A DNA stretch of 64,000 nucleotides from Podocnemis expansa (Eukaryota > Chordata > Testudines > Podocnemididae), in the NCBI GenBank assembly GCA_007922195.1, contig ML681989.1, positions 47,438,451-47,502,450 on the forward strand, read 5' to 3'. The notes under the pieces are model-generated. The model was given only the letters and a program-made list of their open reading frames with translations. It was not told the DNA's origin and searched no databases. The translations under genes were made by a program, and so were the position numbers. Positions 47,499 through 58,729 of the stretch are shown here, piece by piece (the stretch's first letter is position 1; the number at the start of each line of letters is the position of its first letter).

Positions 47499-49225
47499 CT
47501 AAAAATTAAGTTAAAAGTATCATTACAAGGAACACAATACTATAAAGTCAATAAATCAATGCTCAAAGTTCAAAGTAAGCCTGTGTTTCTGCAAAATCAC
47601 AGTGCATCATAATGAAAATATAGTTGGCTCTAAATCGAAATAGAAGATTTTTATGCTGTATACCATATTTGGAATGGAATGTCAGTTAAGCAGCCTGTCT
47701 TACTTGCTGTATATTAATTTTACTAAGAAAGGACATTATCCAGAGGCAAACCAGTTTGATGAAGCTCTGAGGATTGAGTCTTCCTTTATTTACAGCAGTG
47801 TGACTCCACATATTGCAGTGGAATTACCAGTACTTCAGCTTTACACTGATGTGACAGAATATGGGCCCCACTTGACAGAGGGACTTAGGTGTTACAGCAT
47901 TTAGCGTTACAGTCCTTAACTTTTGGGTGCCTAGCCAGCCAATGGAATCCACAAACCCTATCTAGTGACATGCCCACAAGAGTGCAAGGAGTACCTTCCT
48001 GTTAGGGCCCACATGGTTACGGGGACCTAATCAGATGGAATAGCATCCCAGCACCTCACGTGGAGCATGAGGTCACAATGCCACTCACTCACATTTGGCT
48101 CTGCTCCTCCTCCATCACATGGAAGGATGGCTGGATTAAATTTCAAGGAGTGGCCTTGAAAGTTGGAACATGGAGTTGCAGCATTTCTCAGCTTTGGCCA
48201 GCTATCCTGCCTTCATGATAGGCAGGAAATCACAATGTCACTCATTCATCTATTTTGGTTTGTGCCAAGTGAGTGTGGGACAGGAGACAGGAGCAAGTGG
48301 AGCTGCTGGCAGCTGGGATTGAGAGGAGCTGCCCTAGTTCAGGAGAAGTTTGCTAAACTGGAAGAAGGGGGTGCTGGTAATTGGCCAGGAAGGTCCTGGG
48401 AACAGTGGGTGAAGGACTGGAGAGTGAGTTATTAATGGGCAATGGGGTGAATAGGGAATGTTGAGGTCTGCCAGTTGAGCAGTTGTGGGCAAGTAGGGAT
48501 GTTGAAGGGTATTGGAATGAGTTGTGGGAATGTGGCAAGGGAGAGGGGAAATAGGGGATGTTAGAGTTGTTGGGAGTCAGGATTTTGCGGGCAAGTGGAG
48601 GATGTTTGTGGCTGTGGCCTGTGAGGCTGAGATGTTAGAGGCTGTGGTGAGTGGAATGTATGTCAGGGCTGCTGCAATACGTATAGGAGCTCTCAGGATA
48701 AATTAGGGCTGGTGGAAGGCTGATGGGGATACATGGGGGTGGGAGGGGCATTTCAGGGGAGGGGACATGTGGGATGGTGGCACTTTGCTGAGCAGACTCT
48801 GATCAAATTTAATCTCTTTACCCTGTTAGAATGTTTCTCTTAATTAGGCTAGAGAATCACCTCTGCACTCTAGCTCCTAAGCAACATTTTGACAATTGAC
48901 AACCATCATCTACCTGCTCTCTCTCTCTCGTGTGTGAAAGTGGGTGGTTGGGTGGGGGTATCTCAGCAGCATTAAGGAGATGTTACACATATTGGTGAGG
49001 TCTAGTTTTTTATCTGGGTCAGGTGACACTTCTGTGATATGGAAACAGACATACTATAAATGCCTCACTTAGGTAATAATGTAACGTGGACTGGATACCA
49101 TGATCCATAAAAAGTGCTGAAGATGTACTTGTTCCAATAGTTTTTGGGAGGGTTGTTTATTTTTTGTTTTCTTTTAAATTGCATGGCAGAGTGTAGCCTT
49201 GTGTTTGGTTTCTGTGACAGAGGCC
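47499..49225. other. CFAP47 intron, no gene recognised
   Basis: The segment 47788-47866 carries the old TTTACACTGATGTGAC...GGGCCC motif also present at 13062-13148. The stretch 48160-48780 is G-rich, with an open frame of 90 codons on the plus strand that has no recognisable domain. A CT run lies at about 48909-48929. Confidence 0.45.
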
Positions 49226-49330
49226 ACATTTCATAGATTTATAGGTTCTAAGGCCAGAAGGGATCACTGTAATGATCTCGTCTGACCTCTTCTATAACAC
49301 AAGGCACAGACCTTCCCCAAAATAAATTCT
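49226..49330 (-). mobile_element. CR1 LINE 3' tail fragment
   Basis: CATAGATTTATAGGTTCTAA, GGCCAGAAGGGATCACTG and TCTGACCTCTTCTATAACAC are the 3' end of another CR1 subfamily in reverse orientation. It may continue faintly to about 49460. Confidence 0.8.
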
Positions 49331-50518
49331 TGACCATATCTCTTAGGAAATCTAGATAAGTTATTTCTCTGAGTGGCCTGTATATTTGTGACAACATTTA
49401 TTTGCATTTGATGCCCAGCCTCATGATTTGTGAATACAAAGCAACATCTGTTTGTGCTCAAATTGCAAATTTTTCCATGGGCAAAATTGTATGTTCAGAT
49501 ATAAAATTTTGGGGTTTGATTCCCCACTGCATTATTTCTCTTGCACAGCAATGTCACTCCATTTTTTTTCACTTCCAATAGAGTTGCTTCAGTTCCTTTG
49601 GAGGAATGGTAGTCACTTGAGCGCTTGGACTTTTTGACTAACTACATATGTGTTTTAATGGGTCTTGCCACTTTGTTTAAAGTTAGGCAATATAAAAGCT
49701 GTGTTAGCCATGTTTCATGTTGATACAATGCGTATATTTATCACTAATGTGTGAAATCTGTTGAGCAAATTTTCAGCTAAATAACATCTACTGGTGAAAT
49801 GTAAGATAGGCTTTGAATATGGATGCTCTAGGGTAGGGTATCATCATATACATGGTAGCTTTTTGGAGACTAGACTAGCAATTCTTTCAGCATACAAATG
49901 AGCAGAAAAGAAATGAGCAAGAAAACTTCATTGATTTAAAACACTTGATGTATTTGCTAACTAGAAGGCAAGAAAACAATGATTTTTAAAATTTTTTGTA
50001 TAAATCTGTAAATATATATTTTCTGGGGATAGCTAGTCTTTATACTGCATTCCTGTATTCATTGATAAGATGGATATATCCTGTTTTTCCAGAATAATAA
50101 AGGTAAGCAACATTTTAGATTCTGGAAGCAGGAAGGAAGCCCCTGTCCTCTTTGTGCATCAGGCTCCTTTGGTGCTTTTTTACCCCATAGGGCTCCTATA
50201 CAGTGCATGGGGAGAGAGATGGGTGCCTAAGAATGAAATCCCCAAAGGCAGCATACCAAGTGGATAGCAACCTAGCCAATAGCAGATGCTAATAACTGGA
50301 ATGTGTCCTATGCCATGCCCCCTCTCAGACACTTAGGTCCCCTCCTCCAGCCTAGATTTAGGCATCTATCTCTACTTAGTTTCAACAGCTGGGCAGCTTC
50401 TTCTGGAGCCAGGCTCCATAAGTTGTTCCTTGCAAGAGTAACAACACACACCTAACTCCACATTAAATGACTGGCAAGTGGCAGGAGGAGGAGATAGCCC
50501 CCTTTATACTCTTTAGTA
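49331..50518. other. CFAP47 intron, no gene recognised
   Basis: A possible copy of the old motif of 13062-13148 is at about 49510-49600. From about 50260 the sequence becomes part of the dispersed repeat region with the tRNA-like modules. Confidence 0.4.
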
Positions 50519-50875
50519 CAATGACTAGGGTATTTGCCCAGGATATGGGAGACCCTTGCTGAATTCTCCCCTCTGCCTGATGGGGCAATGTGATTTGAAC
50601 ATGAGTTTCCTACCTCTCAGGTAAATACCTGAGCCACTAGACTATGGGAAATTCTGATGTAGGTATCTCTGTCTTTCCTATTGAAGCTGTTTCACTGAGT
50701 ATAAGTAAATAAATATGCATTCATCCAGACAGAGACTGAGTCCTTAGTCCAGTACCTAAGGCACTCGCCTAAGAGGTGGGAAACCTGTGTTCAAAATTTC
50801 TTCTCATTAAGCAGAGGGTGTAATTGAACATGAATTTCTAACACTCCTGGTGAGTTTCCTAATTATTAGCATAAA
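50519..50875. repeat. four tRNA-like A/B-box modules in alternating orientation
   Basis: Module 1 (+, 50519-50565) has GACTAGGGTATTTGCCCAGG and GAGACCCTTGCTGAATTC. Module 2 (-, 50590-50648) reads on the minus strand TAGTGGCTCAGGTATTTACC and CATGTTCAAATCAC. Module 3 (+, 50738-50800) has TACCTAAGGCACTCGCCTAA and CTGTGTTCAAAATT. Module 4 (-, 50812-50875) reads TAATTAGGAAACTCACC and CATGTTCAATTAC. Each has an A-box-like and a B-box-like stretch at tRNA spacing, but none folds into a full tRNA, so these are tRNA-derived repeat pieces and not tRNA genes. Confidence 0.6.
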
Positions 50876-52424
50876 GGCTATTAAGGGAGGCTTCCACCTC
50901 CACTCTTCTCCCCAACCAGCTCTTTTGTGTGGATTTAGGCATGCTCTAAGAACACCTAACAAGCTAGGCCTCACAAACAAAAGTAAGTGAAGGAGCACTT
51001 GGTTTGAGGATTGTGATGGGGCTTAGGTACCTGACATAAGCCTGATGCCTGAGATAGGTACCCATGCTGAGGCATTATGCTCATGCCCAGAGGCAGCAAA
51101 AGGCACTACTGAGACTTTTACTGTAAAACAAAATTAGGCTTCAACAGGGTTAGGTGACAGCTTAGCTTGGGTTTTGAGGATCTCCACACCTACGATTTTG
51201 GATTTAGGCCCTCTAACACCCTCTTTAGGCATCTCAAATCATTTTGTAGATCTGAATCCTGGTTCATACATAGTGTGTTAAATATGTTAGAACTAAATAT
51301 CTGGGATTTGATTTAGGTTCTTTTGCTTCAGAATAAACAAGGGTTGTGACATGTTTAACAATTTAAGGTGGGATTATGCTGTGCCCTGCTTTGCAGTACC
51401 ATTTCAGATAATGCAAAAAGTGCTATGGGCTTTGAGCTGATACAGAAACTAATTTAGCCTAAATTCTCTACATGCTATTTTATGGGTCTCAGGTACAGAC
51501 TTCTCAAATCTAAATGATATTGATGCATCTTATGTAGTAAGGGAGCTGGGGCTGCTTTTCTGTTAATTTCCAGGATCACTGCTACATTTTATTTATCATC
51601 TGTTTAGCCTATGTGTCCTGAATTTATCAGACCATTTCTTCTGTTGAGAGATAGGTTTTGATAAAATCATATTTAAAAATGAGATGGTATGAAAAGGTAC
51701 TCTTAGTGTCCTCTGCCACTTACAGTCAAATCCAGTGGATTCATCATGTGCATATTCAAGGCAGAACTCAATGTTCTTGTTCAGCTGAAGGACATTTCTA
51801 GTCTTAAAATGAATGCTCAGATGTGTACAGCAGTTATCCCATTTAAAAGGCTTTTTCAGTGTAGATTGCACCCTACACTAGGCATGGCCACCAAGGAACA
51901 AGTAGATAAAGTGAATTCCAAGGGACCATTGCTATCAGAGGGCTCTAGATTAACTCTGATTAACAGAAATGTAAAAAATAAAAAAAAAACCACATTTGGG
52001 GATACCATGCCAAGAGAGATGGTCTCTCCTGGCTCCTCTGGATGCCATGAGACTTGGATTTGGAGGCTGCTATACGTTCCTAGTTGACACTGCCTGGGTT
52101 GTACCCTTTGCTGTGCTCCAATCTTTTTAGCACAATACACTTACGCTCAAGAGTAGTAACTTCACAGAACCTTCCCAAAATGCATCTGAGATGATATTAA
52201 GACTACTAGCAGTTTTAATATCAAAGCATCACAGGAAAAACGAGTGAGTAAGTACATCCCAAATGTTTGTAGTTAGAGGAAAAACACAGAGTGGAGCAGG
52301 AGAGAGGTAGAGCAAGGAGATGGACACATAGGCAGTTGTGGGAAGACAAAGGAATGTACTACAATGACTATTGCCAGTAAGTCTAATAGCAAATACGGCT
52401 TCTTTACTAAGGAAACAGACTCAC
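50876..52424. other. CFAP47 intron, no gene recognised
   Basis: The first 350 bases continue the repeat region with recurring TAGGCATCT and TTTAGGC words. After that no named feature is seen. Confidence 0.4.
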
Positions 52425-52596
52425 CTCATTGGTTTGGTAGGTGCAAACACTATATTGAAGGTCAGTGTTATAATCCCAGATTCTGCATCTCTATCTTTTT
52501 GCACCAGATTTATAGCCACCGAAGACTCTAGCTGTGATTTAACTTTATTGGATTCATATTGAATTTCAAACAGAAATTCATCTGTTGTAGAAAAAC
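52425..52596 (-). CDS. CFAP47: CFAP47, fourth-last coding exon
   Basis: This exon is 172 nt (2 + 168 + 2). The acceptor is GTTTCATTTAG before GTTTTTC and the donor ATGAG|GTGAGT. It starts in phase 1. The peptide reads FSTTDEFLFEIQYESNKV, then QLESSVAINLVQKDRD and SGIITLTFNIVFAPTKPM, ending with the first two bases of the arginine completed by 47498. The SSVA, SGIITL and FAP-x-KPMR blocks are typical of the last Ig-like segment of vertebrate CFAP47. No frame damage. The ATG-started frame through it begins in the upstream intron and is not a real start. Confidence 0.92.
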
Positions 52597-52842
52597 CTAA
52601 ATGAAACAAGCAGAGAAGGTCAATTTGCAAAATGTTCTAAATGCAAACATTCATCTTTTTAACAAAATTCTAATTGTCAAAATGTGTTTTAATACTGGGT
52701 ATGATTATACCACATAAGAAATAGCTGGGTTCTTAAAAGAGGAGACATCTGCCTGCCTTCTGGTTGAACAGGGAATATAACTACTGATGGAGGGGAGAGT
52801 CTCAAACAAAAAGGAAAAGAAAAAGAAAGGAAAATCACTCAC

Positions 52843-52910
52843 TTATGATCATACTTCTGCTCTGATGATCAATGCTCTGGTTACCACTCTCATGAACAAG
52901 AGAGATATTT
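52843..52910 (-). CDS. possible short CFAP47 exon
   Basis: This 68-nt segment has a strong donor (ATAA|GTGAGT) and an acceptor (GGCTGATGAACTAG) with a TTCTAAC branch-like site 16-22 bases before it. It is open in the frame NISLVHESGNQSIDHQ and ends with one base, A, that would complete a serine with the GT at the start of 52425-52596. Phase therefore fits. I do not recognise the peptide, and the intron would be only 246 bases, so it may be chance. The true preceding exon could also lie beyond the window. Confidence 0.25.
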
Positions 52911-55900
52911 CTAGTTCATCAGCCAAAAGTTAGAAGAGCTTGAAGTGATTTGCTGCTAATGCCACTTTGGTACTATGAAAAAGATCCCTCATTTGAAACA
53001 TCATCAGCACTGGCTGCCAACCTGAGAAATAGTTACTGTGTTGAGAAATAGCAAAGATGTCACTTACATCCTGTCTTCTCTCAGGCACTGTAGAATCTAT
53101 TAAAAGGCCACAAAACAGCACTCTAAAAGTAACCAGCTCAATATCCGGAAGCAAGCATTATAGCCAGTAAAAACAGTGCCCCCTGTTGTGGAACCCACTG
53201 TGCAACCACAGGGTCTTTAGGGGAGGGGAGGGAAGGGGAATAAGTAAATAATGGGGAAGTATGTGGCTGATCCATTTAAATTAGAAGTATTAAACGCCAT
53301 GTTGTTGGTTTATCCCAGACGAAAAGCTGTGAATTATATTGGGAATGGATTTTTGTCTGGCTTTCCAATCCCCTATGAAGCAGAAAGACATGCAGGCAAG
53401 GAATTAAAAATCTATTAATGTATTTGAACATATAGTTCAACCAAAAATTCAGGAGAAAGTAGCAGCTAAAAGAATTCCTGGCCCCTCTGGGAGCTCTCCA
53501 GTGCTGGAACTGTGGCTTTTGCCTCCAGATTTCATTTCTAAAAAAGCTAAAAGAGAATACAAAAAGTTCTACACCATTTTTCTTACCCATGCTGCCCGTC
53601 TGTCAATGACAATACTGATCTTAATCTATACTTCGCTTTGACATTCCTCATTTGATACAGCAGTAGCCATAATAAAAAGAACTGGCCAATATGCAAAGTC
53701 AGCAAAGTGTGATATGAAGTCTGCAATCCAGTTGCACTCTGTTCAGACCAAGGTTTTTAACCTGTGCTTCTATTTGAAGATTTCTACTGTTTGTACTGAT
53801 GTTTGCCAATGGACTGTACCAGCTCTTGTTCAGGTTTTGAGTAGTTTAGTACCATACTGGTAAATCAGGTGGTGAGGGAAACAGGTGATTCATTTTCTTG
53901 ATGACTTTTTCTTTGTGGAAAAGTTGGAAACAGGCAAACATGCCTACCAGTTGAGTGCTTTTTGGAGTGTGGGTATGCATTTGGCCTGTGAAATGAGGGT
54001 AGGTCCAGAGGAGAAGTTGAACATATTTGGGGACTGAGTTAGACCTGATGGAGGATTTATCACAGCTACCCAGCCAGAAGCTGGCTAATGTAAGGGTGCT
54101 GATATGGGCAATGTGATATGCTGGGAAGGCTATACTCAGGCAGTAGCAAGTGATCTTAAAGGGCAATTGAATTTTTCTTGTGAGGTGGTTGCTTCAGGCC
54201 AGGCTTTCTGTCCCAGCTTGCCGCCTCCACTGCTGAGATCAGGGAATTTCATCAGGGTAACCAGAGGTAATGAAAGCTGATTTAGAGGTATGGAGACTTC
54301 CTTCATCTCTTGAATATGGTTATCTTTTTTGACAAACCTGTTGGCCAGTAAGACTGTTGTTTTAGGTACAATCTTATGTCTCGGTAGGTAACGATTTTGG
54401 AGTTCATTTACTAGGAAATGGTGTGTACAGAGGTGGCCAACAGATATGACAGTACTATGCATAATAAAAGGTATTGCTTTTCTTACTTTTTTTTAATTAA
54501 ATATGGTGATGGTCATTATCCGGAGTAAGGATTCCAAAATAAGTAGCTTTTTTTCCTTCTGGAGCAACAAACAGGCCATATTGTCAATCAACAGCAAAGA
54601 CAGCACAGGTAATAAAACTAGTGAGGGGATTTATTTTGCATGGCCTTTCATTCAGCACTCTTTTCCATGCAGCTTATGTTCCAGGCACAGATGCTGGCAC
54701 TGCCAGTGGTCTCTCTCATCCTCAACAGAACAGATTCTGCAAGCTAGCATTGCTTGTCAGCTGTGACACACAGGCAAGATATTGGCACATGACAGCTGAG
54801 GATTATTCAGAACAAAAAACCTACAAACTCACACCAAACCCCCATCTTCCACTGCTCACCATTGTTCTTGTGAATGGTAACTTTGGTCAGAGTTGGTGAA
54901 TTCAGGAAATCAAGGAGGACTTCAGTGCATGTGGCCTTTACTAGAGCACCAGGCAATGAAATATGCAGAGTATGTGGTATGCTGGAGATTGCAGTCCTCA
55001 GTGATCTGGTGTGGCACCTGTCAGATTTAGTATCTTTTTTTTCAGGCTAGTTGGCATTTCTGGCCCTGCCCATCACTTGATATGCTAGGTTTGCACAAAC
55101 CTTATTACTTATGATTGTAGGAGACATTAAGAAGAAGGTTGGTATCTGATCTTTTAATGACTAAGCTGTAGCAATGGTTCCTGATTATTGACCTGGGGAA
55201 AAATTATCTCTGAAATTCCCCTGGATTAAATTAAAGAATTAGGACACAGGGGGATGTGAGCTGATTGTGCAGTTATAATCCATACTTGATCAGTTTGGTT
55301 GGAGATGCTGTCAAGTCAAGTTTGGCCAGAGATAGGCGGAAGGGTGTCATTGAACCAGTCTGCGTTGGCAGAGCATGGAAAAATATGGGCGATAACCAGA
55401 ATAATTTGCGGAGTTGGCTTGGACAATGACAACACACAGGAACATCTGACACAATGGCCCTGAACACTCTGGGGGTGGGGTGGGGGGAATGGAGTGCATC
55501 TGTCAGATTCTGGAGCTAACATCTGACTTCACAGTATTAAGGATCTGGCTGGGCAGGAGACAGATATCAGGGATGTTGGATGTCTCCATGCTAACCACTG
55601 GTGCTCCCAGTCGCAGGTTATCAGTGCACTAAAGGCTAAATGGGTCAGCTCCCAGGGCTAAATGAGGTATGGTCTTGCAGTCGGACCTTGTACTCACAGG
55701 AGGTTGAAGTCTTTGTGGACTGACGCTCTCTGAGCCTGCCATGTGGCCTCTGTCACTCCACCCTCCTTATCCAGGTGGCAAGGAGGTTTTACAACTGAAC
55801 TGAGTCAATGGGGTAGAATGGGAAGATTCTACCCAAAAGTGTTGTTTGGTTTGTGTAAAAAGCTCTGTAAGATGCACTGGAACTATTTACATGCCTGGTT

Positions 55901-57559
55901 TGCGAGAGCTTGGATGGACAACATAGTGTTCCTCCCTAAGGTGTAACTAATGAAGCTGAAGCCTGCCATTTAAACCCATCCTATATATTTGTCTGTCATT
56001 CACATGCTTATCCTGGTCAATATCTCTGCTGTTTTATTTAATGAAAAATAATCTAACTACAAAAGAGAAGAGTCATGTTCTAAATCTTTTTAGGGGTAAT
56101 CATGTCAATAAAAATGTATCCTTTGAGCAAGCATTTTTAATTCCACAATTCTCCTGTACTTGCAAAATAAATCAGTCTGTTATTTGATAATCATAGATAT
56201 GTTTGATTTTATGTTGCTAAGCAATACATCCATTACCAGCCACCTTCTTATACTAAGTACAAAATGCGATTTATAATACAGTAGTTCTAAACCATATCCA
56301 TCAGTTATAAATGTGCTGTCATATAAATCATTTTTACATCATCATTTGGAATCATTTTTTCCTTCTCCCCATGTTATTCACACTTGGACATTAAAGTATG
56401 AATATCATTTCCTGTTCCCTTCAAATTGATCCCTTGATAAGTCTGGTGCTGATGTGGTGCACTCAAATAGAGAGACAGTGCAACAAGGCCTATTGTCATT
56501 CCTCTACACAAATGCCAAAACATGGAGATTCAGACATAAAAATTAATTTAGTGAGGGTGAGAAAGCATGGCATCATTTGGAATCTACCACAGAGCCAAAA
56601 TTGTGACTGCTGAGCAGCTGTTTCTTTCGGCAGTCAAATCATACAATGCTGCACAAAGGCTGCATGTCTCTTAGTTCAAACAGCTCAGGTACTAGGAAGA
56701 AAAACACTGTGGCTGCTAAATTGAGTATTGCTTTCAGTTTCTTAAAACATTTTTATTTGTTTTCCTTTCCATATTTCTATGTGATGTTTGTCTTTTATTC
56801 ACATGTAATAAATATTTATTTTTCTGCTCAGGGCTAACAGTTTTATAACCTGTTATGTGTTTGTATTAGGTATTCTGGTAAAATATTCTAATATTTACAA
56901 CACCTGAGAAAAAACAATGCATTTATATGTGCCACATTTAAGTATTTGAAAGCATCTTTATGCCAGTCCCTTAGCTGGTTGTGAATCTGCACTGCAAATC
57001 TAATTTAGGGCTGTTCAAAAAAGAAAAATGTAATTAGATTTTCATCAGAGCCGCAAAAGCCCTAAAGACTACTATATTATCATATTATGGAAACCTTCCG
57101 TGAATATGTTAATATTTGTTTCTAGACAATTCCATGACACATATGCTGCCTAAACAAAGTGGCAGCTGCTAGAAGCAAAAAAGGTTGTACATCATCACCA
57201 GAAAATTGCCCACATTGTGTGACTAAATCAAATGATTGAAGTTCTATGAGCTCTTAAAAGTTCCAGTTTTGATTAAAATAGTGAAAGAACAAAGGACCAG
57301 GAGAGAGAACTGCTTTGTTGTTGAAGTATTGCTATATCAAACAACATGTGAAACATGAGAGCAATCCCAAATCTTTTGCCTATCAAAATTTTATACCTGA
57401 TTTAGAAAGGTCATAAATTAACAATACTTATTAACAATTATTTTTCTATTTTAAACCACCATTCTCGTATGCACTGCTTAATACAACTGCCACTTTAACT
57501 AGTTCAAATTGTAACATAGTAGAACCACCATGACACGCAGCTCAAGTAATCTTCCTGGC
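52911..57559. other. CFAP47 intron, no gene recognised
   Basis: The stretch 53840-55750 has several open frames of 60-108 codons on both strands (for example 54136-54462 and 53846-54166, minus) but none has a recognisable domain. It may be an unclassified repeat. The rest is AT-rich. Confidence 0.4.
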
Positions 57560-57735
57560 TTTGAAAATATAAAAAGACAGCCTGGTGGACAAGGACCTGG
57601 CCTTTTTGCTGTCTCTCGCTTGGCCACTAATTGGCTCTATAACCTTGGAAAAGCTGCTTCACATCTCTATGCCTCAGTTTTCTCCTCTAAAAACCTGAGG
57701 TATCACAAGGTACTAATTTTTCAAGAGGCCACACT
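57560..57735 (+). mobile_element. MIR-type SINE remnant
   Basis: TTGGCCACTAATTGGCTCTA, TAACCTTGGAAAAGCTGC and CATCTCTATGCCTCAGTTTT with TCTCCTCTAAAAACCTGAGG follow the core and 3' part of MIR in the plus direction. MIR is a tRNA-derived SINE spread across amniotes. The copy is old and its edges are approximate. Confidence 0.72.
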
Positions 57736-58729
57736 ATTGTTGCTTCTTCCTTGACTCTGAGTGAGAAGGATGGTTTCAGACAATGACATTTTCAGAAGAT
57801 TTCATAGGCCTGGCTTTTGGACGTTGATGCCAGTATTGCACCTGTGTGGGAGCCAAAGCCTTCAGATTCATACTGCTGCATTTTGGGCAATGTAACCAAG
57901 AGGCTGAAGAACTGCTTGAGCGTGGCTTGTTCTATCCTTTGTGTCAAAGCCCACAGGACAGCTTAATGTACCTAGGAGACTGAGGCATTTCTATGGTCTC
58001 TGTACTTTTGAAAAACAGGCCACTTTTAATTCTTTCCCTTTTTGTTCTTCCCCTCTGTCTTCCTCCCTTTCTCTCTCTCCTGGCTGTTCCCTATGTATTT
58101 TTTTAAAATTTGCTCTTAGCTTTTTATATTGGTTTTCTCTACATGATCCTTCCCTCTGTTTACTAGCAGCTCTGCCTCTTTTTCCACCCTTCACTGATCT
58201 TTAGGAAACTTTCAGTGATCAGCCATTTGTTTAGAGTTTTTCCTTCTGCCTCTTCCTCCACATACTCTGGCCTGGCCTCTTTCCTTCCCCGCTTTTCTCT
58301 CTCTTCGTGCTCCCTTCTTTTCTTTTCCTTCATACAATTTTATATGGAACTGAAATAGAAAGCTCTGACAACCAATTGGATTCTCATAAGCATTAAATAT
58401 CTTTCTCTGACCCTGTTCAAATTTTTTTATTATGTTAAGATTTATATTATGTTCTAAAAATGTTTTTCAGTAACTATTAAGTTTCTAATCTCTGCAATTT
58501 TTTCTAAACACATCCCATTCATAACTAAACAACACCCTTTTTGTTTTCTCCTAAAATTCTTACAATAGCTAAGAATTTAATAAGTAATGGAATGAAGCAG
58601 TCTCTTTTCCTTTATTTTGTTACTTTTGAGTTACCAATAAAGCATCTTCCTATAATCTTTTCTCTTACTTTATCAACACAGATTTCTGCCCGAAATACTG
58701 ACTTTTATTGAATGGACAAGGATTTTTAA
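57736..58729. other. CFAP47 intron with a pyrimidine-rich stretch
   Basis: The part 58020-58330 is strongly C/T-rich (TCTTCCTCCCTTTCTCTCTC and similar). No gene is recognised. Confidence 0.45.

Noticed and set aside
50519..50875. tRNA genes
   Set aside because: A- and B-box-like words are present but no acceptor stem or anticodon arm pairs; these are tRNA-derived repeat pieces.
53846..54462. Two adjacent minus-strand frames of 106 and 108 codons
   Set aside because: Considered as exons or retroviral remnants, but no motif of either was found.
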